DNA of 64,000 nucleotides from Algoriphagus ratkowskyi (GCF_002150505.1 NZ_MSSV01000005.1:1-64000); one strand, 5' to 3'. Shown: positions 25,325-34,857, counted from the first letter of the stretch. Made by a program: numbers and translations. The notes: a model not told the origin generated them from the sequence alone.

Positions 25325-26340
25325 TGGCAAAAGATGTAGAGCATTATCATGTTTTAGTAGTTGAGGATAATCTGGGGGATTTTGTCATTTTGGAAGAATA
25401 TCTTTCTGAATCACTTCTCAATTTGAAAATAAAGCATGCCGAAAGCTTTAAAGCTGCTGCCCGATATTTAGAGGATGCTGCAAGTCAGTTTGATATCGTA
25501 TTTCTTGATCTTTCACTTCCAGACAAATCAGGTGAAGAATTAGTCTTGCAGATTATAAAACGAGCTATAGGAATTCCTGTGGTAGTTTTGACAGGGTTTT
25601 CAAATTTGGAATTTGGTAGTCGGTCTTTGGCTTTGGGTGCTTCAGATTATTTGCTCAAAGATGATTTGTCTGCTGCTATCCTTTACAAAAGCTTGCTATA
25701 TAATATTCAGCGAGTCAAATTTATTTCTGAACTTAAAGAATCCAGAAGTAAATACTCTGACCTCTTTCAATTAAATCCCTCGCCAATTATTGTATATGAT
25801 CTGGAAACTTTAAGAGTGGTAGATGTAAATCAAGCTACAATTTTGAAGTATGGCTATGATGAGGAAGAGTTTTTGTCAATGAACTTGTTTGATTTTCGTC
25901 CAAAAGAAGAATACGATATTTTGCGACGAGCTATTGAAGGTTTTTGGGGAGATGACAAGTCAGATTTTCAGCGGATTACAAAGCACATAAAAAAGACTGG
26001 TGAGATCATTGATGTGGAAGTCAATCCTGCGAAAATCAGAATCAACAATAAAGATGCAGGCTTAGTCTTAATAAATGATATTACTGAAAACATCAAATAT
26101 ACTCGGAAGATTGAAGAGCAAAATGAAGCATTTAAGGAGATCGCCTGGATACAATCTCATGTGGTCAGAGCTCCCTTGGCTAGACTACTTGGCTTGGTAA
26201 ATCTATTGGAGATCTCAGAGGAGGGCAGTAGCAAAGAAAACTCAGAACTATTGCAATTCATTAAGGAATCTGCTTTGGAATTGGATAAAATCGTAAGAGA
26301 TATAAATGAAAAATCGGAGATAATTATTAGTCGTGAATAG
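25324..26340 (+). CDS. Receiver-PAS protein with kinase-like DHp helix but no ATPase domain
   Basis: The 338-residue protein has a receiver domain (about 8-130; VVEDNLGD, Asp62 in FLDLSLPDKSG, VVLTGFS), a PAS domain (about 145-260; LNPSPIIVYDLETLRVVDVNQATI) and a final segment of about 75 residues with IQSHVVRAPLARLLGLVNLLE. That segment matches the HisKA dimerisation helix with His279, where kinases have SHDLKEPL. The protein ends there, without a HATPase domain. It could be a phosphotransfer hub accepting phosphate at Asp62 and/or His279, or a decoy dimer partner for the two kinases encoded upstream. Domain calls are by eye; the roles are inference. Confidence 0.85.
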   Translation: MAKDVEHYHVLVVEDNLGDFVILEEYLSESLLNLKIKHAESFKAAARYLEDAASQFDIVFLDLSLPDKSGEELVLQIIKRAIGIPVVVLTGFSNLEFGSRSLALGASDYLLKDDLSAAILYKSLLYNIQRVKFISELKESRSKYSDLFQLNPSPIIVYDLETLRVVDVNQATILKYGYDEEEFLSMNLFDFRPKEEYDILRRAIEGFWGDDKSDFQRITKHIKKTGEIIDVEVNPAKIRINNKDAGLVLINDITENIKYTRKIEEQNEAFKEIAWIQSHVVRAPLARLLGLVNLLEISEEGSSKENSELLQFIKESALELDKIVRDINEKSEIIISRE

Positions 26341-26430
26341 TCATAAAAGATAAGACTACTTGCAAAGTTAACTTATCACTATTTCTCCTCAGAAATTTAT
26401 TCATTTCTCATTTAGGCTTTTTTAAACTAA

Positions 26431-26450
26431 TTGATAAGCTACCTTATCAA
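26431..26450. promoter_or_regulatory. Inverted repeat, 8-bp arms
   Basis: TTGATAAG and CTTATCAA enclose four bases between the convergent ends of the signalling operon (+) and the PAP2 gene (-). It could be a weak bidirectional terminator, although there is no clear T run. Confidence 0.35.
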
Positions 26451-26485
26451 AGCAGTCATTAAAATTTTTCTCAAGCTTAAACACC

Positions 26486-27073
26486 TCACTTTCTATGAAA
26501 TACTTTCTTATTAACGTAATAGCAGAGGTATGCACTTCCTGCACCAACTACCGCCCCGGCTAGTACGTCCCTAGGATAATGAACCCCTAAATCCATTCGT
26601 GAATAGGCCACTGTAGAAGCCCACAAGTATGAAGGAGCGATGACATACCATTTTCGATAACTAAGACTCAAAGAAGTAGCCGTAGCAAATGCTGCTGAAG
26701 TATGACCAGAGGGAAAGGAAGGGCTGTTTGGGTCGAGCACATTATTTATAAAAGAATACGTTTCGTAAGGTCTAGGTCGATCTACACTATACTTAAGTGC
26801 GGACGTGATTAGGGTAGAAACCACTAGAGTTTCAGCAATAAATAAACCCTTATGGGTCATTTCCTTATTTTTTTCGAGCAGTCCTACAGATAGAATTATT
26901 GCAGGCGTGGCGATACTGATGGGCGTGACTGTATTACTGATAAATTCAAATGCGGGATCTAGTTTCTCGTTTCTGTTTAGGTTGATGTTTTTTAAAATAT
27001 CAATATCTAAGTTTTGTGAAAATCCTGGAACTGACAGAGTCAGAAAGAGAAGTAAACTGACTATTTTTTTCAT
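26486..27073 (-). CDS. PAP2 superfamily phosphatase
   Basis: The 195-residue product has a signal peptide or first membrane helix ending VPGFSQ and further hydrophobic stretches. The three PAP2 (lipid/acid phosphatase) signature pieces are present in order: KYSVDRPRP (KxxxxxxRP), SFPSGHTSAAFA (PSGH) and SRMDLGVHYPRDVLAG (SRxxxxxHxxxD). Such enzymes dephosphorylate undecaprenyl pyrophosphate, phosphatidate or similar substrates at the outer face of the inner membrane. Undecaprenyl recycling is possible but not shown. It lies 49 bases from the beta-lactamase gene on the same strand and may share its transcript. Confidence 0.88.
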   Translation of the reverse strand: MKKIVSLLLFLTLSVPGFSQNLDIDILKNINLNRNEKLDPAFEFISNTVTPISIATPAIILSVGLLEKNKEMTHKGLFIAETLVVSTLITSALKYSVDRPRPYETYSFINNVLDPNSPSFPSGHTSAAFATATSLSLSYRKWYVIAPSYLWASTVAYSRMDLGVHYPRDVLAGAVVGAGSAYLCYYVNKKVFHRK

Positions 27074-27122
27074 AATTCCTTGGCGAAAGCGATATCTGAA
27101 CGTTGCTGAAAAGTAATTAGTA

Positions 27123-28034
27123 TCAATTCTTTTTTTCTACCACCATATAGTCATACACACTTTTTGAAATACCTGCCAATTGCTCAGTTCCGACAACAAA
27201 ATCCTCTAAATTCTTAGATAGCAAAACCAATACGTAGGAGCGACCATCTGGCAAATAGATAATTCCCGCATCATGGTGAACGCCAGTAATGGATCCCGTT
27301 TTGTGAGCGACGGTCACTTCTTTAGGCAGGTAAAAAGGAATGATCTCTTTGAATTGTTGATCTTTCATGATCGCGATCATCTCCTTACAATCGGCTTCCG
27401 TTCCAGCGGTGTTTTCAGCTATAGCTTTCATGATCATCATGAGGTCTTTGGCAGTTGTGGAGTTACTCAGTCCTAGATCAAAAGCCTTCTGATCCTCCAC
27501 TCCTCGTAGGACTTGAATCTTTTCAGCTCCTAAGTCTCGCATGGTAGCTGTAACATTCCTGGCTCCAACCAATTCTATAAGAACATTGGTAGCCAAATTA
27601 CTGCTTACCGTAATCATAGGATATAAAAGATCATTTAGGGTAACTACCGACCCAATTTTTCCATAAATCACATCGTCACTGTCATCTCCTATATCCATAC
27701 TGTACAGACTAGAATCGACAATACTTTTAAACTCATTTTTTAGAAAAATAGTATCACTCAAATTCAGCTTTCCCTGAGCCTGATGCTTGTATAGTTCGAT
27801 CATCACAGGCACTTTCATAGTACTGGCCGCATGAAATTCCTCATCAGCATTGATCTGTAAACTATCGCTAGAATCAGACAAATTGTAAAAAGCTACTGCC
27901 ACATTTCCTTGGATGGAATCGATTTGAGATTGAATAGTTGTTTGAAGTAATTCTAATTTTGATACTTTTTCTTGGCAGGAGAAAAGGAAAGAAACAACTA
28001 TCAAACAGCTAATTCTACAATGGAAACGTCTCAT
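27123..28034 (-). CDS. Class A beta-lactamase family protein, lipoprotein
   Basis: The 303-residue product has a lipoprotein signal ending FLFSC. Class A motifs: STMK (active-site Ser and Lys in AASTMKVPVM), VSSN at the SDN loop position, a candidate omega-loop Glu in LRGVEDQKAF, and HKTGSITG (KTG box). The SDN Asp is replaced by Ser. The overall length and order match class A serine beta-lactamases, which hydrolyse penicillins and cephalosporins, but the omega loop differs from TEM-type enzymes and activity cannot be assumed. The lipid anchor would keep it cell-bound. A PAP2 phosphatase gene lies just downstream, which may link both to the cell envelope. Confidence 0.85.
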   Translation of the reverse strand: MRRFHCRISCLIVVSFLFSCQEKVSKLELLQTTIQSQIDSIQGNVAVAFYNLSDSSDSLQINADEEFHAASTMKVPVMIELYKHQAQGKLNLSDTIFLKNEFKSIVDSSLYSMDIGDDSDDVIYGKIGSVVTLNDLLYPMITVSSNLATNVLIELVGARNVTATMRDLGAEKIQVLRGVEDQKAFDLGLSNSTTAKDLMMIMKAIAENTAGTEADCKEMIAIMKDQQFKEIIPFYLPKEVTVAHKTGSITGVHHDAGIIYLPDGRSYVLVLLSKNLEDFVVGTEQLAGISKSVYDYMVVEKKN

Positions 28035-28166
28035 AAATAGGTGGACTGTTTTAAAAATAGTGATTAATACACACTCAATGTAATTGCTTTTTTTCGCTTA
28101 GAAAACCGAGAAATCCAATCATACTTACCATTTTTAGGCAACTCAACCCAAAAATCATCTTTACCT

Positions 28167-28991
28167 ATGAAATTCAATATCCCCTCCTTTCTAGCACTCG
28201 CATTATTCTATCTCGTAACATTTCATGCAATTGCCAGCGTAGACACTGTCACCACCTTCAGTGCAGCTATGCAAAAAGAGATCAAGGCTGTGGTAATCAC
28301 TCCCAAAGAATATAGCCAAGACAAGGATTATCCAGTGGTTTATTTGCTTCATGGATACTCGGGCAACTATAAGAATTGGATCGAAAAAGTCCCACAACTG
28401 GAGTCGTATGCCGATCAGTATGGATTGATCATCGTGACACCAGATGGAAACTTTGGGAGCTGGTACTGGGATAGCCCTGAGGTGGCAGACTCCAAGTATG
28501 AGACTTACGTAGGAAAAGAATTAGTGGAATTTATCGATAATGAATACAGCACGATTCCTAGTCGCGAAGGAAGAGCAATTACTGGCTTGAGCATGGGCGG
28601 ACATGGAGCACTTTATTTGGCCTTTCGTCATCAGGACACTTATGGCTCTGCTGGAAGTCTAAGTGGTGGTGTGGATATAGGGCCTTTTCCAGAGAACTGG
28701 GAGATGAAAAAGTATCTTGGCATAAAAGCTGAAAACCCTGAACGCTGGGAAGAATATTCTGTGATGTATCAAAGTAATCGTCTACTTCCGAATAAGTTAG
28801 CATTAATTATCAGCTGCGGCACAGCCGATTTCTTCTACAATGTAAATGTCAAACTGCATGAAAAATTAGCTTACAACAACATCCCACACACATTCATGAC
28901 TGGTCCGGGAGGCCATACTTGGGAGTACTGGGCCGATGCCGTGCAATATCAGTTGCTGTTCTTTCACAATTATTTCGAAGCTGGGAAATAG
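28167..28991 (+). CDS. Secreted esterase-family alpha/beta hydrolase
   Basis: The 274-residue product has a signal peptide ending HAIAS. The esterase-D-like fold is indicated by VVYLLHGYSGNYKNW, nucleophile Ser142 in GLSMGGHGAL, an acid in CGTADFFYN and a final His in GPGGHTWEYW. This family includes feruloyl and acetyl xylan esterases and antigen-85-like acyltransferases; a role in removing side groups from plant polysaccharide fits the glycosidase-rich surroundings but is inference. It is divergent from the beta-lactamase gene, with 132 bases between the starts. Confidence 0.85.
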   Translation: MKFNIPSFLALALFYLVTFHAIASVDTVTTFSAAMQKEIKAVVITPKEYSQDKDYPVVYLLHGYSGNYKNWIEKVPQLESYADQYGLIIVTPDGNFGSWYWDSPEVADSKYETYVGKELVEFIDNEYSTIPSREGRAITGLSMGGHGALYLAFRHQDTYGSAGSLSGGVDIGPFPENWEMKKYLGIKAENPERWEEYSVMYQSNRLLPNKLALIISCGTADFFYNVNVKLHEKLAYNNIPHTFMTGPGGHTWEYWADAVQYQLLFFHNYFEAGK

Positions 28992-29081
28992 GCGATTGCC
29001 TAGCCCTCATTGAAATTTCGCGTTGTATATTCAGCCTTCAGCTATTGTTGATTATTTACCAGATTATCTAAAGAAACCCCA

Positions 29082-29981
29082 ATGCTAAACCGCCGTGATT
29101 TTATAAAACAGACAGGACTTGCGCTATCAGTTGCCAGTTTTGGTATGTCAAGCTATACTTTTCCTAAAGTAAACTCCTACAAAATGGGGCTTCAACTTTT
29201 CACCATCAGGGCTCCAATGGCTCAAGACCCTAAGCTATCCTTGAAAACAATCGCTGGCTTTGGCTATCAGGATACCGAAACCTACGGTTACGATGGAGAA
29301 AAACAGGCATTTTATGGAATGCCAGCCACTGATTTCAAGAAAGTACTAGAAGACAATTCCCTAATTAGTACCTCTGGTCATTATGATTTTATAAAATATT
29401 TCAATGGATCAACTGAAGAGCTATTACGCTATACGGATCAAAGTATAGAAGGAGCACATGCATTAGGCCAAAAATACATTACCTGGCCTTGGCTGGATCC
29501 AGAATCCCGATCAATTGAAAAGTTTAAGATTTTGACAGATAAGCTGAATGAGATCGGCGAGCGAGTAAATAAGGCCGGACTTGGTTTTGCGTACCACAAT
29601 CACAATTTTGAATTTATTGAGCAAAATGGCGAAATAGGTTACGATATTATTTTGCAAAATACAGATCCAGAATTGGTCAAACTTCAGATCGATTTGTATT
29701 GGGTAGCTCATAGCTCCCCATATACTGCTCACGAGCTTTTTATGAAAGCACCAGGTCGATTTGTAATGTGGCACATCAAAGACATGGACAAAGTCAACAG
29801 AGACTACACTGAGATGGGAAATGGATCGATAGATTATACGAAGATTCTCCCAGATGCATCTCTTTCAGGGATGGAGTTTTACTACATCGAACAAGGAGGT
29901 AACTTTGCCCAAGACCCCATTCAGAGCGTAAAAGATAGTGCTGAGTACTTTAAAAAGAACTTGACCAACTTGTTTGGCTAA
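29082..29981 (+). CDS. Sugar phosphate isomerase/epimerase-like TIM-barrel protein, Tat-exported
   Basis: The 299-residue product begins with the twin-arginine signal NRRDFIKQTGLALSVASFG, so it is probably exported folded. The rest fits the xylose-isomerase-like TIM barrel: KMGLQLFTIRAP, GFAYHNHNFEF with metal-ligand candidates His and Glu, LQIDLYWVAHS, and MWHIKDMD. Such Tat-exported members are abundant in Bacteroidota and mostly lack a defined substrate. It is 90 bases after the esterase gene and could be co-transcribed. Confidence 0.82.
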   Translation: MLNRRDFIKQTGLALSVASFGMSSYTFPKVNSYKMGLQLFTIRAPMAQDPKLSLKTIAGFGYQDTETYGYDGEKQAFYGMPATDFKKVLEDNSLISTSGHYDFIKYFNGSTEELLRYTDQSIEGAHALGQKYITWPWLDPESRSIEKFKILTDKLNEIGERVNKAGLGFAYHNHNFEFIEQNGEIGYDIILQNTDPELVKLQIDLYWVAHSSPYTAHELFMKAPGRFVMWHIKDMDKVNRDYTEMGNGSIDYTKILPDASLSGMEFYYIEQGGNFAQDPIQSVKDSAEYFKKNLTNLFG

Positions 29982-30143
29982 TCTTCATCTAAAAGATTTT
30001 GAATTTAAGTCCAAAAATATCTGAGACTATGGTTGATTACTTACTCTTTTGCGCATGCATATGGCCAATAAAGCCCACTAATCCACCAGCGGTGCGGAAA
30101 TCACATATCTAAGCAATATTTTTAGGGGTAAAATAAACCAAAT

Positions 30144-31685
30144 ATGAAAAAGAGATACTTATTAGGCATGGGTCTGATGTTGCTTCTTGGGAGTAATGTT
30201 CAAGCCCAAGACGAAATAATTGACAAAATTATTAAAGAGGAAACCGATAACTCCCAACTTAAGCAGATCGGACATGAATTGATGGACGGTATAGGCCCGA
30301 GACTGGTTGGATCACCTCAAATGCAGCAAGCCCATGACTGGGCTGTCGCAAAATACAAAGGCTGGGGCATTGAAGCTCGCAATGAGCAATGGGGCGAATG
30401 GAGAGGCTGGGAAAGAGGAATTACACATATTGATATGGTGGCACCTTGGACTAGATCTCTTTCTGGAACTCAACTTGCTTGGAGCCCATCATCTCCTAAA
30501 GGTGGAGCTAAGGGTGAAGTGGTAACTCTTCCAGATTTGGCAGACTCTGTAGCTTTCGCAAAATGGCTCCCTTCTGTAAAAGGAAAGTATGTAATGATCT
30601 CAGCTCCTCAATTGACAGGCCGTCCAGATTACAACTGGGAGGAATTCGCAACGGAAGAGTCTTTCACCAAAATGAAAGAAGATCGTACTGCATCCAATGC
30701 AGATTGGAATTCAAGACTTCAAAAAACTGGTAAAGGAAGAAGAGATTTGCCTACAGCTCTTGAAAATGCTGGTGCATTAGGACTCATCACTTCTAACTGG
30801 TCTCAAGGATTTGGAGCAAATAAGATTTTCTCTGCATCTACTAAAAAAGTACCCACTGTAGATTTATCATTGGAAGATTACGGCCTACTTTTCAGACTTG
30901 CTGAAGGTGGAAGCAAACCAATGATTAACCTCAATGCTCAATCTAAAGAGAATGGCATGGTGCCAACATTCAACACCATCGCTGAGATCAAAGGAACTGA
31001 GAAGCCTGACGAATATGTGGTGCTTTCTGCACACTTTGACTCATGGGATGGCGGTACTGGAGCTACTGACAACGGTACAGGTTCTATCATGATGATGGAA
31101 GTGATGCGAGTTTTAAAGAAAGTATATCCTAATCCTAAAAGAACAATCTTGGTAGGTCACTGGGGTTCTGAAGAGCAAGGCTTGAACGGCTCTAGAGGTT
31201 TCGTAGAAGACCATCCTGAAATGATGCCAAAGATCCAAGCACTTTTCAACCAAGACAATGGTACTGGCCGAGTAGCCAACGTTTCCGGACAAGGCTTCGT
31301 GCATAGTTACGAATACCTAGGAAGATGGATGTCTAAAGTACCTAGAAATATCACCAGAGACGTTGAATCATCTTTCCCTGGCAATCCAGGTGGTGGAGGA
31401 TCTGACTATGCTTCTTTCGTAGCTGCAGGCGTTCCAGCGTTCTCTTTGAGCTCATTGAGCTGGTCATATGGCAACTACACATGGCACACCAACTTGGATA
31501 CGTATGATAAAATCGTTTTTGATGACGTTCAAAACAACGTTATTATGGCTGCTATCATGGTTTACATGGCTAGTGAAGAAGAAGGAATGGTTTCTAAAGA
31601 AGTAAGAATTCCTATCGGAAGAAATGGCCAGCCAACAGAATGGCCTGCTGTACGCTCTCCTACTAGAAAAGGTGGAGTAGAGTAA
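30144..31685 (+). CDS. Secreted M28 family peptidase
   Basis: The 513-residue product has a signal peptide ending NVQAQ. M28 metal and catalytic motifs are SAHFDSWDGG (His near 297), GATDNGTGSIMMME (Asp near 309), GSEEQGLNGSRGF (Glu pair near 342), FNQDNGTG (Asp near 370) and WHTNLDTYDKI (last His near 448). The order and spacing resemble carboxypeptidase Q-type enzymes, which release amino acids from dipeptides. It is a single gene with its own terminator. It differs from the lipoprotein M28 enzyme at 5874 by lacking the lipid anchor. Confidence 0.88.
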   Translation: MKKRYLLGMGLMLLLGSNVQAQDEIIDKIIKEETDNSQLKQIGHELMDGIGPRLVGSPQMQQAHDWAVAKYKGWGIEARNEQWGEWRGWERGITHIDMVAPWTRSLSGTQLAWSPSSPKGGAKGEVVTLPDLADSVAFAKWLPSVKGKYVMISAPQLTGRPDYNWEEFATEESFTKMKEDRTASNADWNSRLQKTGKGRRDLPTALENAGALGLITSNWSQGFGANKIFSASTKKVPTVDLSLEDYGLLFRLAEGGSKPMINLNAQSKENGMVPTFNTIAEIKGTEKPDEYVVLSAHFDSWDGGTGATDNGTGSIMMMEVMRVLKKVYPNPKRTILVGHWGSEEQGLNGSRGFVEDHPEMMPKIQALFNQDNGTGRVANVSGQGFVHSYEYLGRWMSKVPRNITRDVESSFPGNPGGGGSDYASFVAAGVPAFSLSSLSWSYGNYTWHTNLDTYDKIVFDDVQNNVIMAAIMVYMASEEEGMVSKEVRIPIGRNGQPTEWPAVRSPTRKGGVE

Positions 31686-31709
31686 TCAACAATACCTAAC
31701 TAAATAATG

Positions 31710-31740
31710 AAGCCACGGGATTTTTCTCGTGGCTTTTTTT
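31710..31740 (+). terminator. Intrinsic terminator after the M28 peptidase
   Basis: Arms AAGCCACG (31710-31717) and CGTGGCTT (31728-31735) with a T run of seven to 31740. It is placed 25 bases after the stop codon. Confidence 0.88.
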
Positions 31741-32064
31741 GTATTTATTCTTTATGCAAAGGCCACTAAGGGCATCGATTAGGACTCAATAGAACCCCTC
31801 GCGCCTCATAGAGAATTAGATTGAAGCCCAAATTCCAAAACATTGGAAAATAAGAATCTTAATACAATCACATATTTCTGCCATTCTGACTTCATAGCAA
31901 ACGCAATTATAACTATTTGTTGCATGCTCGAATTTAAGCTTCACCTTCCCTTCGAAAACTTATCGTGCTTTGCTGTCAGAAAAATTTTTCTATCACCATG
32001 CTTCTAACCCATATTAGGGCATTACCAAAAAGGTTTTGTAAATTTCTGACAAACCTCTCATGTC
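31741..32064. other. Spacer of 324 bp without visible features
   Basis: No gene, repeat copy or hairpin was found between the terminator and the serine hydrolase start. Confidence 0.4.
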
Positions 32065-33150
32065 ATGAATAGATTCCTCTTACTCTTCTTATTGGCTATT
32101 GCTTCCTTTCAACTAAATGTACTGGCTCAACAAAAGATTCTGCATGAAGCAGTTGAAAGGGCAGAGAAGGAAGGATTTTCTGGTGTAATTCTCGTAGCTG
32201 AAAATGGCAAGATCCTTTTCGAAGATGCAATGGGGATGCGCACCTACGAAAATCGCATTTTGCTCCATGAAGATGATACTTTCGAACTGGCGTCACTCTC
32301 CAAGCAATTCACAGCCATGATGATCATGATGTGCGAAGAAAAAGGATTGTTAGCCTTCGATGATCAAGCTGCCAAATATATAGAAACTCCCTATCCAGGA
32401 ATCACGATTCGTCATCTACTCACTCACACCAGCGGACTTCCTGACTATCAAGCTATAATGGATGCTCACTGGGACAAAAGCAAAGTTGCCGGCAATCAGG
32501 AGATCCTCGAATACCTGCGGGAGTATGCACCTGTGAAATCATTTGAACCAGGTGAACAATACGAATACAGCAACACAGGTTATGTTTTGCTGGCAAGTAT
32601 TGTGGAAAAAGCCACTGGAAAAGACTTTGTGGAGCTAATGAGGGAATGGATTTTTCAACCTCTGAAAATGAAAAGTACCGACATTCGATCCTTGGCGGAA
32701 AAAGCGGAGGTTCAAACTTTTGCAGCAGGCCATCTTAAAAATAAAGAAGGCCACTATGTTAATGCTAATACTTTTCATTCGTCAGATTACACAGTATGGC
32801 TAGGCAATAGAAAAGGCCCTGGAAGAGTCAGTAGCAATGTGGAGGATTTATTGAAATGGGATCAAGCACTATACAGCAATACATTGGTTTCTGAGGAAAC
32901 TCTTGAAGAAGCCTTTACGCCATTCAAATTAACTAATGAGAGAAGGAGCTATTACGGATTTGGATGGGAGATCGAACCCAAAAGTCCCTTCGGGAAAATG
33001 GTGATGCACACTGGTGACAATCCTGGGTACAAAACAATCATCGTCCGCTTCATTGAAGAAAACAAAACGATAATTATCCTGAATAATAATGCTCATCCCG
33101 ACATGATGAGATTGGTGGAAGCTGCTACACTTTCTCTAGGGAAATGGTAG
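32065..33150 (+). CDS. Secreted serine hydrolase of the beta-lactamase (class C/PBP) family
   Basis: The 361-residue product has a signal peptide ending NVLAQ. Catalytic motifs: SLSK (in ELASLSKQFTAMM), YSN in YEYSNTGYVLLASIV, and HTGDNPGY in place of the KTG box, typical of the class C-like esterase/DD-peptidase group rather than true beta-lactamases. HLLTHTSGLPDY is a further family signature. It probably acts as a peptidase or esterase on cell-wall or peptide substrates. A repeat copy (C) follows. Confidence 0.87.
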   Translation: MNRFLLLFLLAIASFQLNVLAQQKILHEAVERAEKEGFSGVILVAENGKILFEDAMGMRTYENRILLHEDDTFELASLSKQFTAMMIMMCEEKGLLAFDDQAAKYIETPYPGITIRHLLTHTSGLPDYQAIMDAHWDKSKVAGNQEILEYLREYAPVKSFEPGEQYEYSNTGYVLLASIVEKATGKDFVELMREWIFQPLKMKSTDIRSLAEKAEVQTFAAGHLKNKEGHYVNANTFHSSDYTVWLGNRKGPGRVSSNVEDLLKWDQALYSNTLVSEETLEEAFTPFKLTNERRSYYGFGWEIEPKSPFGKMVMHTGDNPGYKTIIVRFIEENKTIIILNNNAHPDMMRLVEAATLSLGKW

Positions 33151-33179
33151 AAAATGCTTGAAAATCCTATGGCGGCAAC

Positions 33180-33275
33180 TGGAAGACAGTGGTAACCAAA
33201 TTTCAATCATCTTATTAGACGGAACACCGAAGCGGCCTTAACTCTAGGGTTTAGCAATTTATAAGATGGCTTTTA
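33180..33275 (+). repeat. Dispersed intergenic repeat, copy C (diverged)
   Basis: Shares GGTAACC, ACCGAAGCGGCCT.A..CTA and ATGGCTTTTATCC in the same order and spacing as copies B and D, with more mismatches. It lies between the convergent serine hydrolase and sulfatase genes. Confidence 0.55.
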
Positions 33276-33305
33276 TCCCTACTAAAAAGAAGATAATTAT
33301 ACAAT

Positions 33306-34832
33306 TTAATCCCCCAAAGCAGCCATTCTGAAGGTACTGACGACAGGAACTTCATGTTCTTTTGCCATAATCTCTTCGAACTTTTTGATCAAATCCGGAT
33401 GCTGAGCAGCTATATTATTCTGCTCCAAAATATCTGCTGAGAGATCATACAACTCAATATTCAAATTGTTCTCTTTCACTATATTTTGTCTCACCGCTTT
33501 CCAATTCCCCATTCTCACGGCCTGCTGACCGCCAGTTTCCGGAAACTCCCAATAGAGGTATTCATGCTTTTCCTGTTCCTTGCCCATCAACTCTGGGAGG
33601 AAACTTTTCCCATCCATCTCTTCAGAAATAGGCATGCCTACCAGTTCTGCTAGGGTAGGAAATATGTCGTAAAAAACTGAAATGTGATCCGAAGTACTTT
33701 GCTTGATCTTGCCTGGCCAGCTTACCAGCATTGGTACTCTGATTCCTCCTTCATACAAGAAACCTTTGGTTCTACCGTAGCCATTAGTGAATGGAGCAGA
33801 ACTTTCGAAGTAATCAAAATCTACCCCACCCGTGTAAGTTGGTCCATTGTCGCTTGTGACGATGATCATGGTATTTTCCTCCAAACCCAACTCTATCAAC
33901 TTCGCTCTGATTTCTCCGATCTGCTGATCTAGTTTGGTGATCATCGCAGCATAAGTCGCATTAGGAAATTGATTAGGGAAGTAACCCTGCTTTCCATCGT
34001 ATGGATCTTCTGCCCCGAGCTCCGAGATATAGCCTTCTCTATCCGTACCGGGAATCTGTAAGGGAACATGTGGAAGTGGAGAAGCATAATAAAGGAAAAA
34101 TGGCTCATCCTTATTTTCAACAATGAAATTCATAGCTTTCTCATGCATCAAGTCTGGAGCATACTCATTTTGCTCGTATTTGGCATAACTCGCTGGATCA
34201 TTTGGATCAGCACCTTGATCCAGTTTAGTAGTTGGTACTACCAAATCGTTATCCAAAGGAATTTTCTCTCGGTTTTCCCAGAGGTGAGTTGGATAGAGAT
34301 TATGTGCTTGGCGCTGGCAATTGTATCCGTAGAAATAGTCGAATCCCAAGTTATTTGGAATTCCATCTGTCAGTGGCGCTCCAAGTCCCCACTTTCCCAC
34401 TATGCCTGTTTTATATCCAGCTCGTTGAAGCATTTTGCTCATCGTTTCTGTATCCAAGGGCAAATTTCGCTGACCTTCTAGGTTTGGGTCTGCAGATGCT
34501 TTTGCATAATCCCACACATCACCTCGCTCTTTCATTGCATCATTGCCACGAATGTAGGTATGCCCCATGTGCAAGCCTGTAAGCAATACAGATCGTGCAG
34601 GCGCACACACTGGAGCTCCAGAATAATGATTGGTGAAAATCATTCCAGTCGCTGACAAGGCATCAATATTTGGTGTTTTGATCTTTTTTTGACCTTGATA
34701 ACCTACTTCGCCATAACCTAGATCATCAGCTAAAATTAAAATTACATTCGGCTTTTTAGGGTTCTGTTCTTCTGCTGTTTCACAGGAAAAAATGAGGATC
34801 AAAAAGAAAAGAGGGAGAATACTTCGAGTCAT
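33306..34832 (-). CDS. Arylsulfatase (S1 family), lipoprotein
   Basis: The 508-residue product has a lipoprotein signal ending LIFSC. The sulfatase signature GAPVCAPARSVLLTG carries Cys76 in C-x-A-R, the residue that maturases convert to formylglycine. The metal site appears as ILADDLGYGE and later IIVTSDNGPTYTGG. RTKGFLYEGGIRVP and AVRMGNWKAVRQN near the C-terminus are also typical. It removes sulfate from glycans or small aryl sulfates outside the cytoplasm. A formylglycine-generating enzyme or anaerobic maturase is not in this window. It stands 26 bases after the NadR-like gene on the same strand, but the functional link is weak. Confidence 0.9.
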   Translation of the reverse strand: MTRSILPLFFLILIFSCETAEEQNPKKPNVILILADDLGYGEVGYQGQKKIKTPNIDALSATGMIFTNHYSGAPVCAPARSVLLTGLHMGHTYIRGNDAMKERGDVWDYAKASADPNLEGQRNLPLDTETMSKMLQRAGYKTGIVGKWGLGAPLTDGIPNNLGFDYFYGYNCQRQAHNLYPTHLWENREKIPLDNDLVVPTTKLDQGADPNDPASYAKYEQNEYAPDLMHEKAMNFIVENKDEPFFLYYASPLPHVPLQIPGTDREGYISELGAEDPYDGKQGYFPNQFPNATYAAMITKLDQQIGEIRAKLIELGLEENTMIIVTSDNGPTYTGGVDFDYFESSAPFTNGYGRTKGFLYEGGIRVPMLVSWPGKIKQSTSDHISVFYDIFPTLAELVGMPISEEMDGKSFLPELMGKEQEKHEYLYWEFPETGGQQAVRMGNWKAVRQNIVKENNLNIELYDLSADILEQNNIAAQHPDLIKKFEEIMAKEHEVPVVSTFRMAALGD

Positions 34833-34857
34833 ATTTTACTAGGATTAAGATTTAAAA

